DNA of 64,000 nt from Spodoptera frugiperda (taxonomy: Eukaryota; Arthropoda; Insecta; Lepidoptera; Noctuidae). This document shows, in pieces, positions 50,721 through 59,905 of this stretch. Made by a program: the position numbers and the translations under genes. The stretch lies in assembly GCF_023101765.2 (NCBI RefSeq), contig NC_064239.1, positions 1,922,001 to 1,986,000 on the forward strand, given 5' to 3'. The notes below the pieces were generated by a model. It ran no database searches. It worked only from the letters and a program-made list of their open reading frames with translations, and was not told the DNA's origin. The first letter of the stretch is position 1; each line of letters opens with the position of its first letter.

Positions 50721-51377
50721 AGTCAAGTAAAGTATGACTAGTGAATTTGATTTCTAAAACATACATATTGAGTTTAGAATTGCATGGCAATAAGATTGAC
50801 TCTTATAACAAGGGATATAATCACACATCAACCTAATCCTTCAGGGAAATATCGTGTGCCACAAAATTTAAAAATTACCCCGAATACACCCAGATTATGC
50901 GTATAAAATACAAAGCCTCGTAAACAAGGTTTAATGAAAAAGTGTTGAATAATAAAGTGTTGCCAGTGCAATTATTGTTGGCAAGCCAAATTATTGCACG
51001 GTTAATATTGGATGTAAAGTGGCAACACAGTGTTGATGGTGACAGGTTAAGTATGGGGTGTGTAATGGGTGTGTAGATGACCTTAGGTTTTAACGAGGCT
51101 CATGGGATTATTGAGGTATGAGCCTGATGGGTATTTTGGTTACGAGAGGCTTTGTGTAGTTTATAGTAGGTATTGTTTAGTATAGACAAAGAGGTGTAGT
51201 GTTAGTCGAGGAGTCAGATAAAAAATGGAGGTTGACATTAAAAATCAGTTTTGTTTAACAATGTTTTCTAGCAGATTTTAAATAGTGATATAAAACATTT
51301 CATATCTAAGTCTTATATTAGGATTTTTGATAATGGTCATACATATTATATTTAAAAGCATCTAATTTTATACTTAC

Positions 51378-51398
51378 CTTTTCAGTAAGCAATGCCAT
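51378..51398 (-). CDS. Kif26: Proposed first coding exon of Kif26 (7 codons)
   Basis: Encodes MALLTEK and ends AAAAG|GTAAGTATA, a near-consensus splice donor. It ends on a codon boundary, so joining it to the acceptor at 28361 gives TEK-VKVMLRV, resembling the start of the KIF26 motor core. In the same frame the nearest upstream stop is TAG at 51504-51506, 36 codons before this ATG, with no other in-frame ATG between. The start context is weak at -3 (C) but has G at +4. Vertebrate KIF26 proteins carry several hundred residues before the motor, so this short start may be one isoform or may be wrong. A small exon found by donor and phase alone is only moderately supported; RNA evidence would decide it. 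Confidence 0.42.
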
Positions 51399-51418
51399 AG
51401 GTGCGTACGTAGGCAAAT

Positions 51419-51433
51419 TCACGGAAAACTCAT
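51419..51433 (-). promoter_or_regulatory. Short upstream open reading frame in the proposed Kif26 leader
   Basis: On the minus strand ATG AGT TTT CCG TGA (four residues MSFP, then stop) ends 20 nt before the proposed start codon, in a different frame. If this leader is transcribed, such a uORF could lower translation of the main frame. Its relevance depends on the first-exon call. Confidence 0.3.
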
Positions 51434-51934
51434 AACAAAAACAACAAAAAGGAGAAAATTTAAAAACTACCACAACGTTCCCGTTAAACTCGCAACCAAC
51501 TAACTAACGAGCTAATAAAAATAATTCACAGCACTTAACCGCGAGGCAGTTACACCTAATGTTATAAAATCAACTAATAGTTTCCTTCAACACAAACTTG
51601 CACGTTAATAATTAATTTAAAAAAGCATACTGTACATAAGTATGAAAAAAAAACTATATGAATTCTCCATACAAACTTTTCTCTTGCTTTACAAAACTAG
51701 TTCTTATTGCAAATAACATAAAGTCTGTGTCAATGATGGGGGTATATGCAACCCTTATGTTGTCGTGTCGATGTGCCGTTAGCAAAGACTTACCGGCGTT
51801 TTTTATCAACAACACATTGATTTAAAAGCTAAATAACTGCGTCGCACAAATTTTACTTGCCCACTGTTTAGTTATTGTGGACTTGTATCTGATTGGTGTG
51901 GGACAAGTTTTAAGGAATAGCGGGGTTTATTTAC

Positions 51935-52157
51935 TCTGAGTTATATGCACTTTCTAAGATAATTTAGACACCACTGATAAACGGCAATAGAAAACATCGT
52001 GAGGAAACTGGGCTCATAATTTCTAATTATAAGTTTGAAATCGCCACTCCGCATTTAGCAAGTGTGGTGATTAACGTGCATCCTTCTTCGTGTGAGAAGA
52101 GGCCTGTAGTCAGCAGTGGTCACTTATAAGGCTGTTGATGTGATGTTGATGTGGAAT
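51935..52157 (+). repeat. Dispersed repeat, family F body and tail
   Basis: CTGAGTTATATGCACTTTCT, AAAACATCGTGAGGAAACTG, TTTCTAATTATAAGTTTG, CTTCTTCGTGTGAGAAGAGG, and a tail CAGCAGTGGTCACTTATAAG ending in GTTGATG repeats. This tail is typical of lepidopteran retroelement 3' ends. The tRNA-like head is missing. Confidence 0.7.
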
Positions 52158-52708
52158 CTTAGAGGAGAAAATATACATTTAGATATGTAAAGTTTTTTAT
52201 TTAAGATATAAATTATTAATATAAACATGAAATGTTAGTTAATGTAGTCTCAAAAGAAATTATAAAAAAAAAAGAAATGACATAAAATCTCACATTAAAA
52301 AATTACGAATACTCAATCGATGCCTATGGAAACCCTTTTCAGCAAGGTGATAAATCGCAGCAGCTCTCAACTTGTTCCGCGACATTAACCGTCAATGGGC
52401 CGCGGCGGGTCGCCATGACCCGACACTAATTAATTTCGTGGACATTTGCGGTCGTAATAAGCTTATCAAACGTAGATTTGGACAATGGACTCCATTCGAT
52501 TTAATGTGCGTAAGTATGAAATCAATTTTCGAATGAATGAAGTCTCTTAATGTTTGTTTTAAAGTCTTTTGTGGGATAAATGGTTTATTGAAAGTCGACG
52601 GCTATTTTAATTGGATGAATTATTCGAGTTTCTTGAATTGAGTGTTGTTTTGTTTGTATTGGTATTGGGTTTATTTGATTAATATAATAATTATTATAAT
52701 ATGTAGTT

Positions 52709-52893
52709 GATTAATTATTATGCTATCGGCTTACTCACGTAACTGTTTGACGAGGAACTCTATTAGTTTTTAGCGCGTCGTGTGTCGAAGAATGCTGCTC
52801 ATGAATATGAGCCTCTAGCATACCTTGAAATTAGTCAAGTCCCTCGTCAAACAGTTACGTAATTAAGCCGATAACATAGTAATTAATTATTAT
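52709..52893. mobile_element. Hairpin MITE, family K-like, long inverted repeats
   Basis: Left arm TTAATTATTATGCTATCGGC, TTACTCACGTAACTGTTTGA, CGAGGAACTC. The right arm complemented reads TTAATTACTATGTTATCGGC, TTAATTACGTAACTGTTTGA, CGAGGGACT. The arms are about 50 bp each with few mismatches. The centre has GAATATGAGCCTCTAGCATA. Confidence 0.8.
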
Positions 52894-53550
52894 GTCTCAC
52901 GAAAGTAATAATGAAATTATGTAATTGATTGTCGTGGTGCGTAGAGATCGTAACCAAGAAAATTAAAGTTCATATAGTAATCCTGTGTTTTGTCTTAGGT
53001 TTGAAACTATACAATCACTGCACCTAAATACTTAAAAACTTAAAATAGTCTTCTAGACTATTCTTTATTTTTATACTTTCAGGTATTATTACGTCACAAC
53101 TGTACACAGTTTTCTACCTCGAAACACCATAAAATATGTTTTCTAAGAACGAAGTTCGTTTACCAGTTGATTAGAATCTACCAGGAAGGAGTGAGGGCTG
53201 ACCGTGTAGAAGGGTTATATGATCCGAAACATTGGCGATAGGCTATTAAAACCGCGGTTTGAAGTGAAGAGGTTTTGTCAAGCTCTAATAATTTCTAATA
53301 ATATTTAATTTGCTAAAGGAAAACAATTGGTTTTCGCAAGTTACAATAAGCGTGTAAAAGGGGTCAGCTTATTGCAAACAACGTTTGTAATTTTAGACTA
53401 AACGCTACTATAGAGAATGTCTTAGAACATTCGCTTAATCACTCGACCCAGATATGCTAACAGAGCGATTAATTACTACTTTGATTTTAGGAACAGTTTA
53501 CATTTTGTTTTGTAATCCAAGTATAGTAAATTACTACACATTCATGTAGT

Positions 53551-53762
53551 TTTTTTTTTGGTATAAGACGGCTAACGACCTACCGTATCACTTGATGGTT
53601 ATCCTATTGGTTGGGGAATGGGAAGATTTGGAAGAAACGAACGACAACGAAACACAACGCAAACGTTGTTTCACGTCAGTTTTCTGTGAGGCCGTAGTAT
53701 CACTCCGGTCGAACCGGAGCCACCGACCATTCGTGCCGAAGCACGACTTTTCCACACTTATA
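53551..53762 (-). repeat. Retroelement fragment, family A with its distal part
   Basis: Starts with a T run and GGTATAAGACGGC. It holds a degraded middle, then CAACGCAAACGTTGTTTCAC, TTTCTGTGAGGCCGTAGTAT, CACTCCGGTCGAACCGGAGC and CGTGCCGAAGCACGAC. The middle part is deleted relative to 2901-3139. Confidence 0.65.
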
Positions 53763-54764
53763 AATACCAAAGAAGTAACCAATACTTATTAAAACACCAA
53801 TATTTCAACTTAATTTTAAACTGAAACGAAAATAAATCATCGCTCGTGGTCCTAGAGGCCTCGATAAAGGCGGAAGGAGCGTTAATTTGAGTGGAAACAA
53901 ACGGTTAATTGATTAACGAGCCGGTGGCAGCGGCGCGCGACCTTGCCCGCGTTTATTCATTCTCACACAATCACCTCTTTTCAATCAATTCAGTGGTTTT
54001 GTTGACCTTTTGTTCTGTTGAGGGTTGACTCCGGTTTTTGTTGAGTGGGTTTTTGTACGATTACTGTTATTTTAAGTACTTAATATAATGCTCTTGTATT
54101 GGTGTAAGTAGAAGTAGAGGTTTTTGATGTGTGTGTATACAGAATGTAGACTTTTCGTCAATTATCTATATCGACGCTGGAAAGGCAAAATGTATTAACC
54201 GCCATTATGTGAATTGTTCAGTAGAGCGATTTGAAGTTTCAAATTTTGCAAAAAAAATCATAACTAATTAATTACTGGAGCTTTTTCATTGAAACTCAAA
54301 ATAGTTATTACGAATAACGTTTACTATGAAATGTAATAATAGAAAATAATGTAAGTGTCTTCGTGTCCAAGATTTTGGAGTTAATACAATGCAGGCCATA
54401 ATCTTGGTTAGGTAAAATTGACTTAAGTCAGTTGACCGTACTCACCGTGTCCAGGTAAAACATGTTTTAACGAACAAAAAGCTGCATAAATGAGCTAGAT
54501 AAAATGTGTTATATTCTGTACAGCATACTAACACGTCTAAGTAAAATGTTTTATCAGGCCCGGTCAAGTCAGACCATGAAAACTAAAATGTCTTATCTTG
54601 CATTAAGCTAAAGTTTTCGCTGGGCTTTAAGTATTATCTCACAATATTAATGAATAATGGAAGTTACGGGTAAAACTAAATAACGCAAAAAAAATTTTTA
54701 AAAGGACTTTTCATCGCAAAATGAAGAAAAAATATAAAGCACTTACTTCTGAGATCAATCAGTC

Positions 54765-54925
54765 TTAAAAAAACCGGCCAAGTGCGAGTCAGACTCGCCC
54801 ATGAGGGGTTCCGTAGCAGCAAGTAGATGGCATAATATAAAAGTCATAAAATAACTTCGTTATACATAGTGTTTGCATGAACGACAAAGTTATATTTTCG
54901 TTTTTTGAAAATGCACTTTTTTATT
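54765..54925. repeat. Left half of a dispersed lepidopteran repeat, family D
   Basis: AAAAAAACCGGCCAAGTGCG, AGTCAGACTCGCCCATGAGG and GGTTCCGTAGCA are the hallmark start of a very common lepidopteran repeat. It is interrupted at about 54925 by LINE sequence and continues after about 55936. Confidence 0.75.
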
Positions 54926-54929
54926 ACGT

Positions 54930-55660
54930 TTGATGGGTCGACGTTTAGCCGCTATCTTGCCTGGTGGTAAGTGATGACGCGGCCTACGATGGAGCACGTC
55001 TGCCCATAACCAACCTATTCACTCGGGCCTTGAAAACACCCAGGTTATACCCATCAGGAAACACAGACTCCGGCAAAGAATCCCACTCTCTAGCAGTTCG
55101 CACATGGAAGCTTGGAGTGAAGCGCTTCGTGCGAGTGGGTGGGATATCTACCATGAAACGGTGACGCCTCGCCGATTGTCTTGTGGTTCGATGATGAAAA
55201 GGACTCGGGGGAATCAAGTTGTGCAATTCCCCCACACACTCTCCGAAATGTATCTGGTAAAAAACGGAAAGGCTTGCAACCTTGCGCCTGTGTTCAAGGC
55301 TTTGAAGCCGGGCCTCTACAAGCGCATCATCATTGATGAGCTTCTTGGCACGCTTTTCGATGTTTTCTAGCGCTTTGATCTGGCATTTAGCCGAGCCGTC
55401 CCAAAGGTGAGAACAGTAATCCATACAAGACCGAACCTGCGCTTGGTACAGGCTCAGCAGTTGTTTCGGTGTGAAGTACCGTCTCACCCACCAGAGAATA
55501 CCCAACTTTCTACCAGCCAGATGCGCCTTCGACTCTATATAAGAGCCGAAGTTTAGTGTAAGCGATAAAGTTACGCCCAGAAGCTCAAGATGATCCGATC
55601 CGCACGCACGGGTCTGGTTCTGGTCGAGCGGTGAGCTACCCTTGCTCGCCAACCGCAGAC
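54930..55660 (-). pseudogene. CR1-like LINE fragment: post-RT domain and 3' end
   Basis: The minus-strand frame ending at 54984 encodes ELLGVTLSLTLNFGSYIESK, RKLGILWWVRRYFTPKQLLS, LYQAQVRSCMDYCSHLWDGS, SLEHRRKVASLSVFYQIHFG and the end REWDSLPESVFPDGYNLGVF, then RVNRLVMGRRAPS. This is the region after the polymerase core in CR1/jockey-type LINEs. The catalytic polymerase motif (YADD-type) and endonuclease are absent, so it is a 5'-truncated dead copy. The 3' untranslated part contains TCACTTACCACCAGG. Confidence 0.8.
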
Positions 55661-55935
55661 CCGCACTTACGGTGGCCGGAGATCGTCCCGCGATCTCCGA
55701 CGCCCGGAGTGTCTCACGCGACGGCTGGGACGTGAGGAGGTTTGTTCTCTCACGCGCCCCGCCTTCTCCGTAGCTAGCATGACTGCTTCGCAAAAGGTGG
55801 AGACGGCATCCCAGTCCCCTTCGCTCCGCACCATGGCCTGAACCAGTGCCGGGCGCGAGAGGTCACCGTCGCCGACCACATCCCTGAGGACTTGGCGGTG
55901 CTCAGCCCATACAGGACACACCGCCACCGTTCACG
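55661..55935 (-). pseudogene. R1-clade LINE C-terminal fragment
   Basis: The minus-strand frame 55927-55667 reads CPVWAEHRQVLRDVVGDGDL, SRPALVQAMVRSEGDWDAVS, TFCEAVMLATEKAGRVREQ and an Arg-rich end, then stop. This resembles the conserved C-terminus of R1-clade ORF2 (the CPxW...FCE pattern). It lies immediately 5' of the CR1-like fragment on the same strand. Confidence 0.7.
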
Positions 55936-56375
55936 GACGAGTTCTATTAGTATTATTTCTGAAAAAGTAATAATGATATCTCGTTCAAACCAATTTTCTT
56001 TGAAAGTTTCAAATGAAATTTACAGCATATATTTTTTTTTTTAGTTTTGTCCCTCCCATATTTTAAATGTTAGAGAGGGGGACACTCATTTTTCCACTTT
56101 GGAAACGTCTATCTTTCAAACAATTGATTTTAACGAAAAATGGTTTTAGGAACCTTAATGTCTTTTTTAAAGTATTATCGATAGACACCCATCACGAATA
56201 GGTTAAAACTTTTTGAATCAGTTCCATGTATGGGGTGCCCCTTTTAATTTATTAATTGTTATTCGAAATCCAAATAGCGGTTACCAGAATACATCAACCT
56301 ACAAAGTTTCAACTATGTAGGCCCAACAGTTTTGCCATTTTGGTACGGAACATGGAAAGGCAATACTTTCAAGTA
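55936..56375. repeat. Right half of the family D repeat
   Basis: AGAGGGGGACACTCATTTTT, ATGGGGTGCCCCTTTTAATT, TAGCGGTTACCAGAATACAT, CTACAAAGTTTCAACTATGT and TTTGGTACGGAACATGGAAA follow the order expected for the distal part of family D, whose copies usually end in a GGTACGGAACCC-type string. Confidence 0.7.
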
Positions 56376-56579
56376 TACCTAGTAGAGATCAGATATCACA
56401 AGTTAATAGGTACACTTGTACTTAGACTTATACTAATCAAATACAAAATGAAAAACAATCAGACTTTGGAAACATATTCAAGACATAGATAACATGAAAC
56501 TTCATCAACATCTTTTGTATCAGTATTAATCTTATAAGTGTAAAATATAATCTCACTTAATCTTATATTGAAATAATGA

Positions 56580-56845
56580 CTGCCTCCTTAGCCGAGTGGT
56601 TGCAAGTGCGATTACTGGGCAAGGGCAATACCCGGGTTGGGCGAATTATTGCTGGGCTTTTTTCGGTTTTTCGAAAATTTCTCAGTAATAGCATGAAATG
56701 AAATGTGTCCGATGTATGGCAATAGGCTCACCTATTACATGGGACTTACAACATAAATTGTGAAAAGTGGGTGTACATTATACAGTGGCGTTACGTGGCA
56801 TAATGTGCACCGCTGCCTATCCCTTCGGGGATAAAGAGCGTGACG
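56580..56845 (+). repeat. tRNA-derived SINE, family G
   Basis: The head GCCTCCTTAGCCGAGTGGTT resembles the 5' half of a Leu/Ser-type tRNA with an A box. A degenerate B box (CCCGGGTTGGGCG) follows, then GCTGGGCTTTTTTCGG, ACATGGGACTTACAACATAA and CTGCCTATCCCTTCGGGGAT, ending GCGTGACGATATA before an ATA-rich tail. It is inserted inside the 54135-57763 element. Confidence 0.75.
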
Positions 56846-57763
56846 ATATAATAATAAAAAATAATCACATTTTGGAAAATTAAAAATCTTCTTCTATATC
56901 AACATCTTCTATATCAGTATTTGGTAAATTCTTTTTGGCATTACACGTTTGCAAACTAAGGTACTCCTCATATTTACGAACAGTGTATTGCGACAGCGAG
57001 CGTGAACTCCCTCGTCGACAGCGCATGGGCGACTGAAGCGCCCGCGCAACGCTCTCGGCCCTGATTAACAGCCGCGGTCTCGGTGAATGACAGTCTTGAA
57101 CTACCGTCTAACCACCATAGTTTGGTATTTATCAATCTTTTTTGGGAGGGTTAACTCACAAATGCAATTAATTTTACATTAGGTAAATTAATTTAAGTGC
57201 TACAAACACATTAGAATAGCTTCAGGTAAAATTGTATTATCAACCATTTTAGTAATAAAATGTTTTGGATAAAATTGTTTTAACGTCCAAATAATTGTAA
57301 CATGCAGAAAAGTAAAATGTTTTAAACGCAAAAAACATATATTTTATTTACAAGTAAATTGACTTATGTTTAGATTTTATAATAATTGCCAATCTGTAAA
57401 ATGTTTTATTGCGTTACTTTTTAGAAAAATGGAAAGGTAAAGAGATTTAAAACCAATCTAGTTGTAAACTTAAGCAGGTATAAATGACTTATCAATAGTT
57501 TGTTACTATCATGTACGCTTTATGAGCCAAAGTAAAAAAATGAATGGATTTAAAACAAAAAAATATACGAAAAAGTCTAAAATCACCGATGTATTAACCG
57601 CCATCAAAGTGCTCAAATTAAGGCGAGACATAGACCATTCGAAAGAGAAAAATCAGGCGATTCCAACGGTATATATAACTCATTTTCGACCAAAGTGGCG
57701 CTTAATACATTTTGCCTTTCCAGCGTCGATATTTGTAGTGCCAAAGCTTTTTTTTCTGTATAC

Positions 57764-57976
57764 TTTTTAAATGGCAACAAATAAAGGAATAAATAATAGT
57801 CTGACAGTCTGTCCATTAGTGAAGTTAGGTGCTATAGATCCATCCAAGCCGCCTAATAAGCGTGGAGATTGTGGCAAAATATTTTGCGTAGAAGAGACCA
57901 ATACTCCGACAAGACTGATCTTACTTAGCATTATTATAAACCGAACCATTTTCAGAGGAAAATATACTGGACGTTA
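57764..57976 (-). repeat. LINE 3'-region fragment, family H, abutting the 54135-57763 element
   Basis: TTTTTAAATGGCAACAAATA, AATAAATAATAGTCTGACAG and TAGTGAAGTTAGGTGC match family H. The continuation to about 57976 (CATCCAAGCCGCCTAATAAG and on) is longer than in the other copies and keeps open frames on both strands, probably a decayed piece of the LINE coding end. Confidence 0.55.
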
Positions 57977-58419
57977 AATACCTAACAATATTCTTCATAA
58001 AGTTAGCATCTAATCCACGTAAGTAGTACTAAAGCAAGGATAATATTAAAGTAGAAGATATCATTAAGTTAAATGCGTCTCAGGAGCACATTAGCCGCTT
58101 CCATTATGTCAGTATAGTCGTTAGGACGTACTTATATATCTGGCTTAAATTCAGGACTAATATACTTCCAGCTAATTTTGTTGAAACGACTTTTGTTTTG
58201 TAAAGTACTTAGGTCATTGTCGTTAGGGGTTAAATTTGCGTGACACTGATTAAGAGTGGATAGGTTTTTAGGAGAATATAATGGAAATGTTAAAAAGGCT
58301 TTTAAGATTTCAGTTTTAGTTGAGTACCTATCTATCTACTTAAAAGGCGATGTTCTTTTCTATGACATTATCCATTAAATTAATGTTGCAGACTATACTG
58401 TCTTACTATACTAACTTTC

Positions 58420-58558
58420 TGGAGCTGCGGACTGCCTAGCGGATTACCGGGGTTCCGGCTAAGCTAAAGCAGGAGTAGGAACTGGGTGGTTTTTAGTCAG
58501 TAAGTCTAATACTCCATCTCGCCTCATTCAGGGCGGGAGAAGCCATTCGAGAGTTTTA
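58420..58558 (+). repeat. Retroelement copy, family C
   Basis: Starts GGAGCTGCGGACTGCCTAGC, then GGTTCCGGCT, GGGTGGTTTTTAGTCAGTAA and GGGCGGGAGAAGCCATTCGA. It lies about 800 bp from the 59359-59508 copy, in the same orientation. Confidence 0.75.
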
Positions 58559-58587
58559 TTTTACCTAATATCCTTAACACGTTAATT

Positions 58588-58625
58588 GGTCACTGGTGAC
58601 CGACGCTTAGCGGAAGATTTAACTT
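58588..58625. repeat. Short inverted-pair repeat, family O (copy 1)
   Basis: GGTCACTGGTGACCGACGCT, then TAGCGGA, is the complement of TCCGCAAAGCGTCGGTCACC and AGTGATC at 62850-62880, with one or two mismatches. GGTCACTGGTGACC is itself palindromic. Confidence 0.55.
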
Positions 58626-58920
58626 CAACGGTCTTCTTTCGGCAGTATTTTACTATTTAGCGACTCAACAATATGGCACGTTTCGTGTATATGTATTAAA
58701 AATAACAATAAAAAAACTACCCTATCGAACATAGTACAATAATTAATGTAAATTTAATTAACGTTAAAACATCATACATTGTGTACCGTCCAAAATTCAC
58801 AAACCGATTCCATGTTCCTTTCAATGAGCTCCATAGAACAGAAGCCTAACATACACCGTTAATTAGGTGCACAAAACAGTAATTACGCATTAGAACGATG
58901 ACGTCATTTAGCGTTTAGTT

Positions 58921-58985
58921 GTAAAGCGCTGTTCTGTAAAGCGCTGCGCTGTATAGCGCTGTACAGCGCTGACGTGCAGCGCCGC
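58921..58985. repeat. AGCGCT-rich short tandem repeat
   Basis: GTAAAGCGCTGTTCT, GTAAAGCGCTGCGCT, GTATAGCGCT, GTACAGCGCT and then GACGTGCAGCGCC: four AGCGCT hexamers and a fifth partial one in 65 bp of otherwise AT-rich DNA. Confidence 0.85.
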
Positions 58986-59358
58986 AGGTGAGCCCCGTGT
59001 AATTAATTCCACATATTGTGTTTTACAAAGGGAAAACAAATATTCACATTACTCTAGGGTTGGTACTAGTTTTTGACTTCACTTTAAATGTTTAGTTAAA
59101 ATAAATACGCGGTCAAAACTTTACTCTTCTATTGGCACTTATTTAAACATTAAGCTTTGGCATTTTTCAAGGATAAGCTACTACTGTGAGCTCATAAACT
59201 TTCTACTAAAATTGGACTCATTTAGTTTTAGTAGTAATTTTACGAGTCTTTGCAAATTGGATATGCGGTTTTTAATTAGTTAAATAAAAAAAAAGTATTT
59301 ATTTGAATGTTTGGCACAACGTGAGCTGATTATGTAGTGTCTAGGCACCTTTTCATCC

Positions 59359-59508
59359 GGAGCTGCGGACAACGTAAAAGGTTACCGGGGCTCCGGCTCA
59401 AAGCAAGAGAAGGAACGGGGTGGTTTTTAGTCAGTAAGAGTCTGATACTCCCTCTCGCCTCACCCAAGGCGGAAGAAGTCATTGGATGATATTCCCCTTC
59501 AAAAAAAA
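59359..59508 (+). mobile_element. Poly(A)-ended retroelement, family C, with 15-bp target-site duplication
   Basis: The 150-bp body starts GGAGCTGCGGAC, passes CCGGGGCTCCGGCT, GGGGTGGTTTTTAGTCAGTA and CTCCCTCTCGCCTCACCC, and ends in eight A residues. It is flanked by a perfect direct repeat GGCACCTTTTCATCC at 59344-59358 and 59509-59523. This is the signature of LINE-driven retrotransposition. No A/B box is evident, so it may be a truncated LINE 3' end rather than a SINE. Confidence 0.85.
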
Positions 59509-59830
59509 GGCACCTTTTCATCCCTATACTTTCATCTCGCTTGCAAAAACTAATATAAAAACAAATTAATATCAACTCTACTCCGTTTACTTAAAGTCAC
59601 AGTTTCACGACAGCCCTACTACCGTCTGTGTTCGTTAATGTTAAATAGGTTCTTGATTCGGAACACAATGAGCTGTTCAGTGTTCGTAGTCTGCGCGGTA
59701 ACCGCGGCGTGGTTTGTGGACCACTGGTGTATGTATTGTATGTACATTTTGGTTAATTTATATTATGTTTTATGGTGTTGGTTTAACAGCGGTATTAGAA
59801 TTTTGTGACCTTTATTAGGTTAGTTGATAT

Positions 59831-59905
59831 GTGCGGCTTACTTATGTGAACTATTCGAGAAAAGCTCTACTAGTTTCAAGTCACATGGGGACTCATGTTT
59901 TTTAG
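59831..59905. repeat. Family K fragment
   Basis: GTGCGGCTTACTTATGTGAA, CTATTCGAGAAAAGCTCTAC and TAGTTTCAAGTCACATGGGG match one half of the family K hairpins. Confidence 0.55.

Larger units (their letters stand above)
28362..51377 (-). other. Kif26 intron 1 (about 23 kb), depends on the proposed first exon
   Basis: If 51378-51398 is the first coding exon, this is one GT-AG intron. It carries the main load of transposon insertions: poly(A) retroelements at 29074-29213 and 36824-36985, a composite at 31222-31486, LINE tails at 31986-32102 and 40531-40645, MITEs at 34745-34865, 35676-35907 and 36134-36278, a fold-back transposon at 47541-49487 and a tRNA-derived SINE at 50553-50720. The stretches 32103-34744, 36986-40530, 40646-47110 and 49488-50552 hold no feature I can support beyond small notes given elsewhere. 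Unseen alternative exons are possible. Confidence 0.5.
14351..51398 (-). other. Kif26: Gene locus: KIF26-family kinesin-like protein, six coding exons
   Basis: Spliced gene model on the minus strand. Exons in transcript order: 51398-51378, 28361-28158, 19940-19847, 18096-17899, 17521-17306, 17031-14351. Every intron begins GT and ends AG, and the phases are compatible throughout: phase 0 at the first two junctions, then codons split after their first base as G|GT (Gly107), G|AC (Asp173) and G|TT (Val245). The sum is 3414 nt, 1137 residues plus stop. Family assignment rests on KIF26 signatures across the exons: VKVMLR, PKMFAFDA, GCLFCFGHAGLGKSY, RFSVRVSAVE, LQNQSELR, EKAAFYLDAA and GGRSRLHLIDLG. 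Known for the family: vertebrate KIF26 and worm VAB-8 act in cell and axon migration and signalling, and KIF26 motors bind microtubules with little or no ATPase. A similar role here is inference. Upstream coding exons beyond the proposed start cannot be excluded. Confidence 0.85.
54135..57763. mobile_element. 3.6 kb terminal-inverted-repeat element holding nested insertions
   Basis: Left end GTATACAGAA and right end TTCTGTATAC are inverted. Further in, a perfect 31-bp inverted match (ATATCGACGCTGGAAAGGCA then AAATGTATTAA) lies at 54168-54198 and 57702-57732. Both end regions are rich in a near-palindromic TAAAATGTTTTA-like 12-mer (about 54410-54590 and 57220-57410). The centre is occupied by later insertions at 54765-56375 and 56580-56845. 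No transposase frame remains, so the family is undetermined. Confidence 0.65.
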
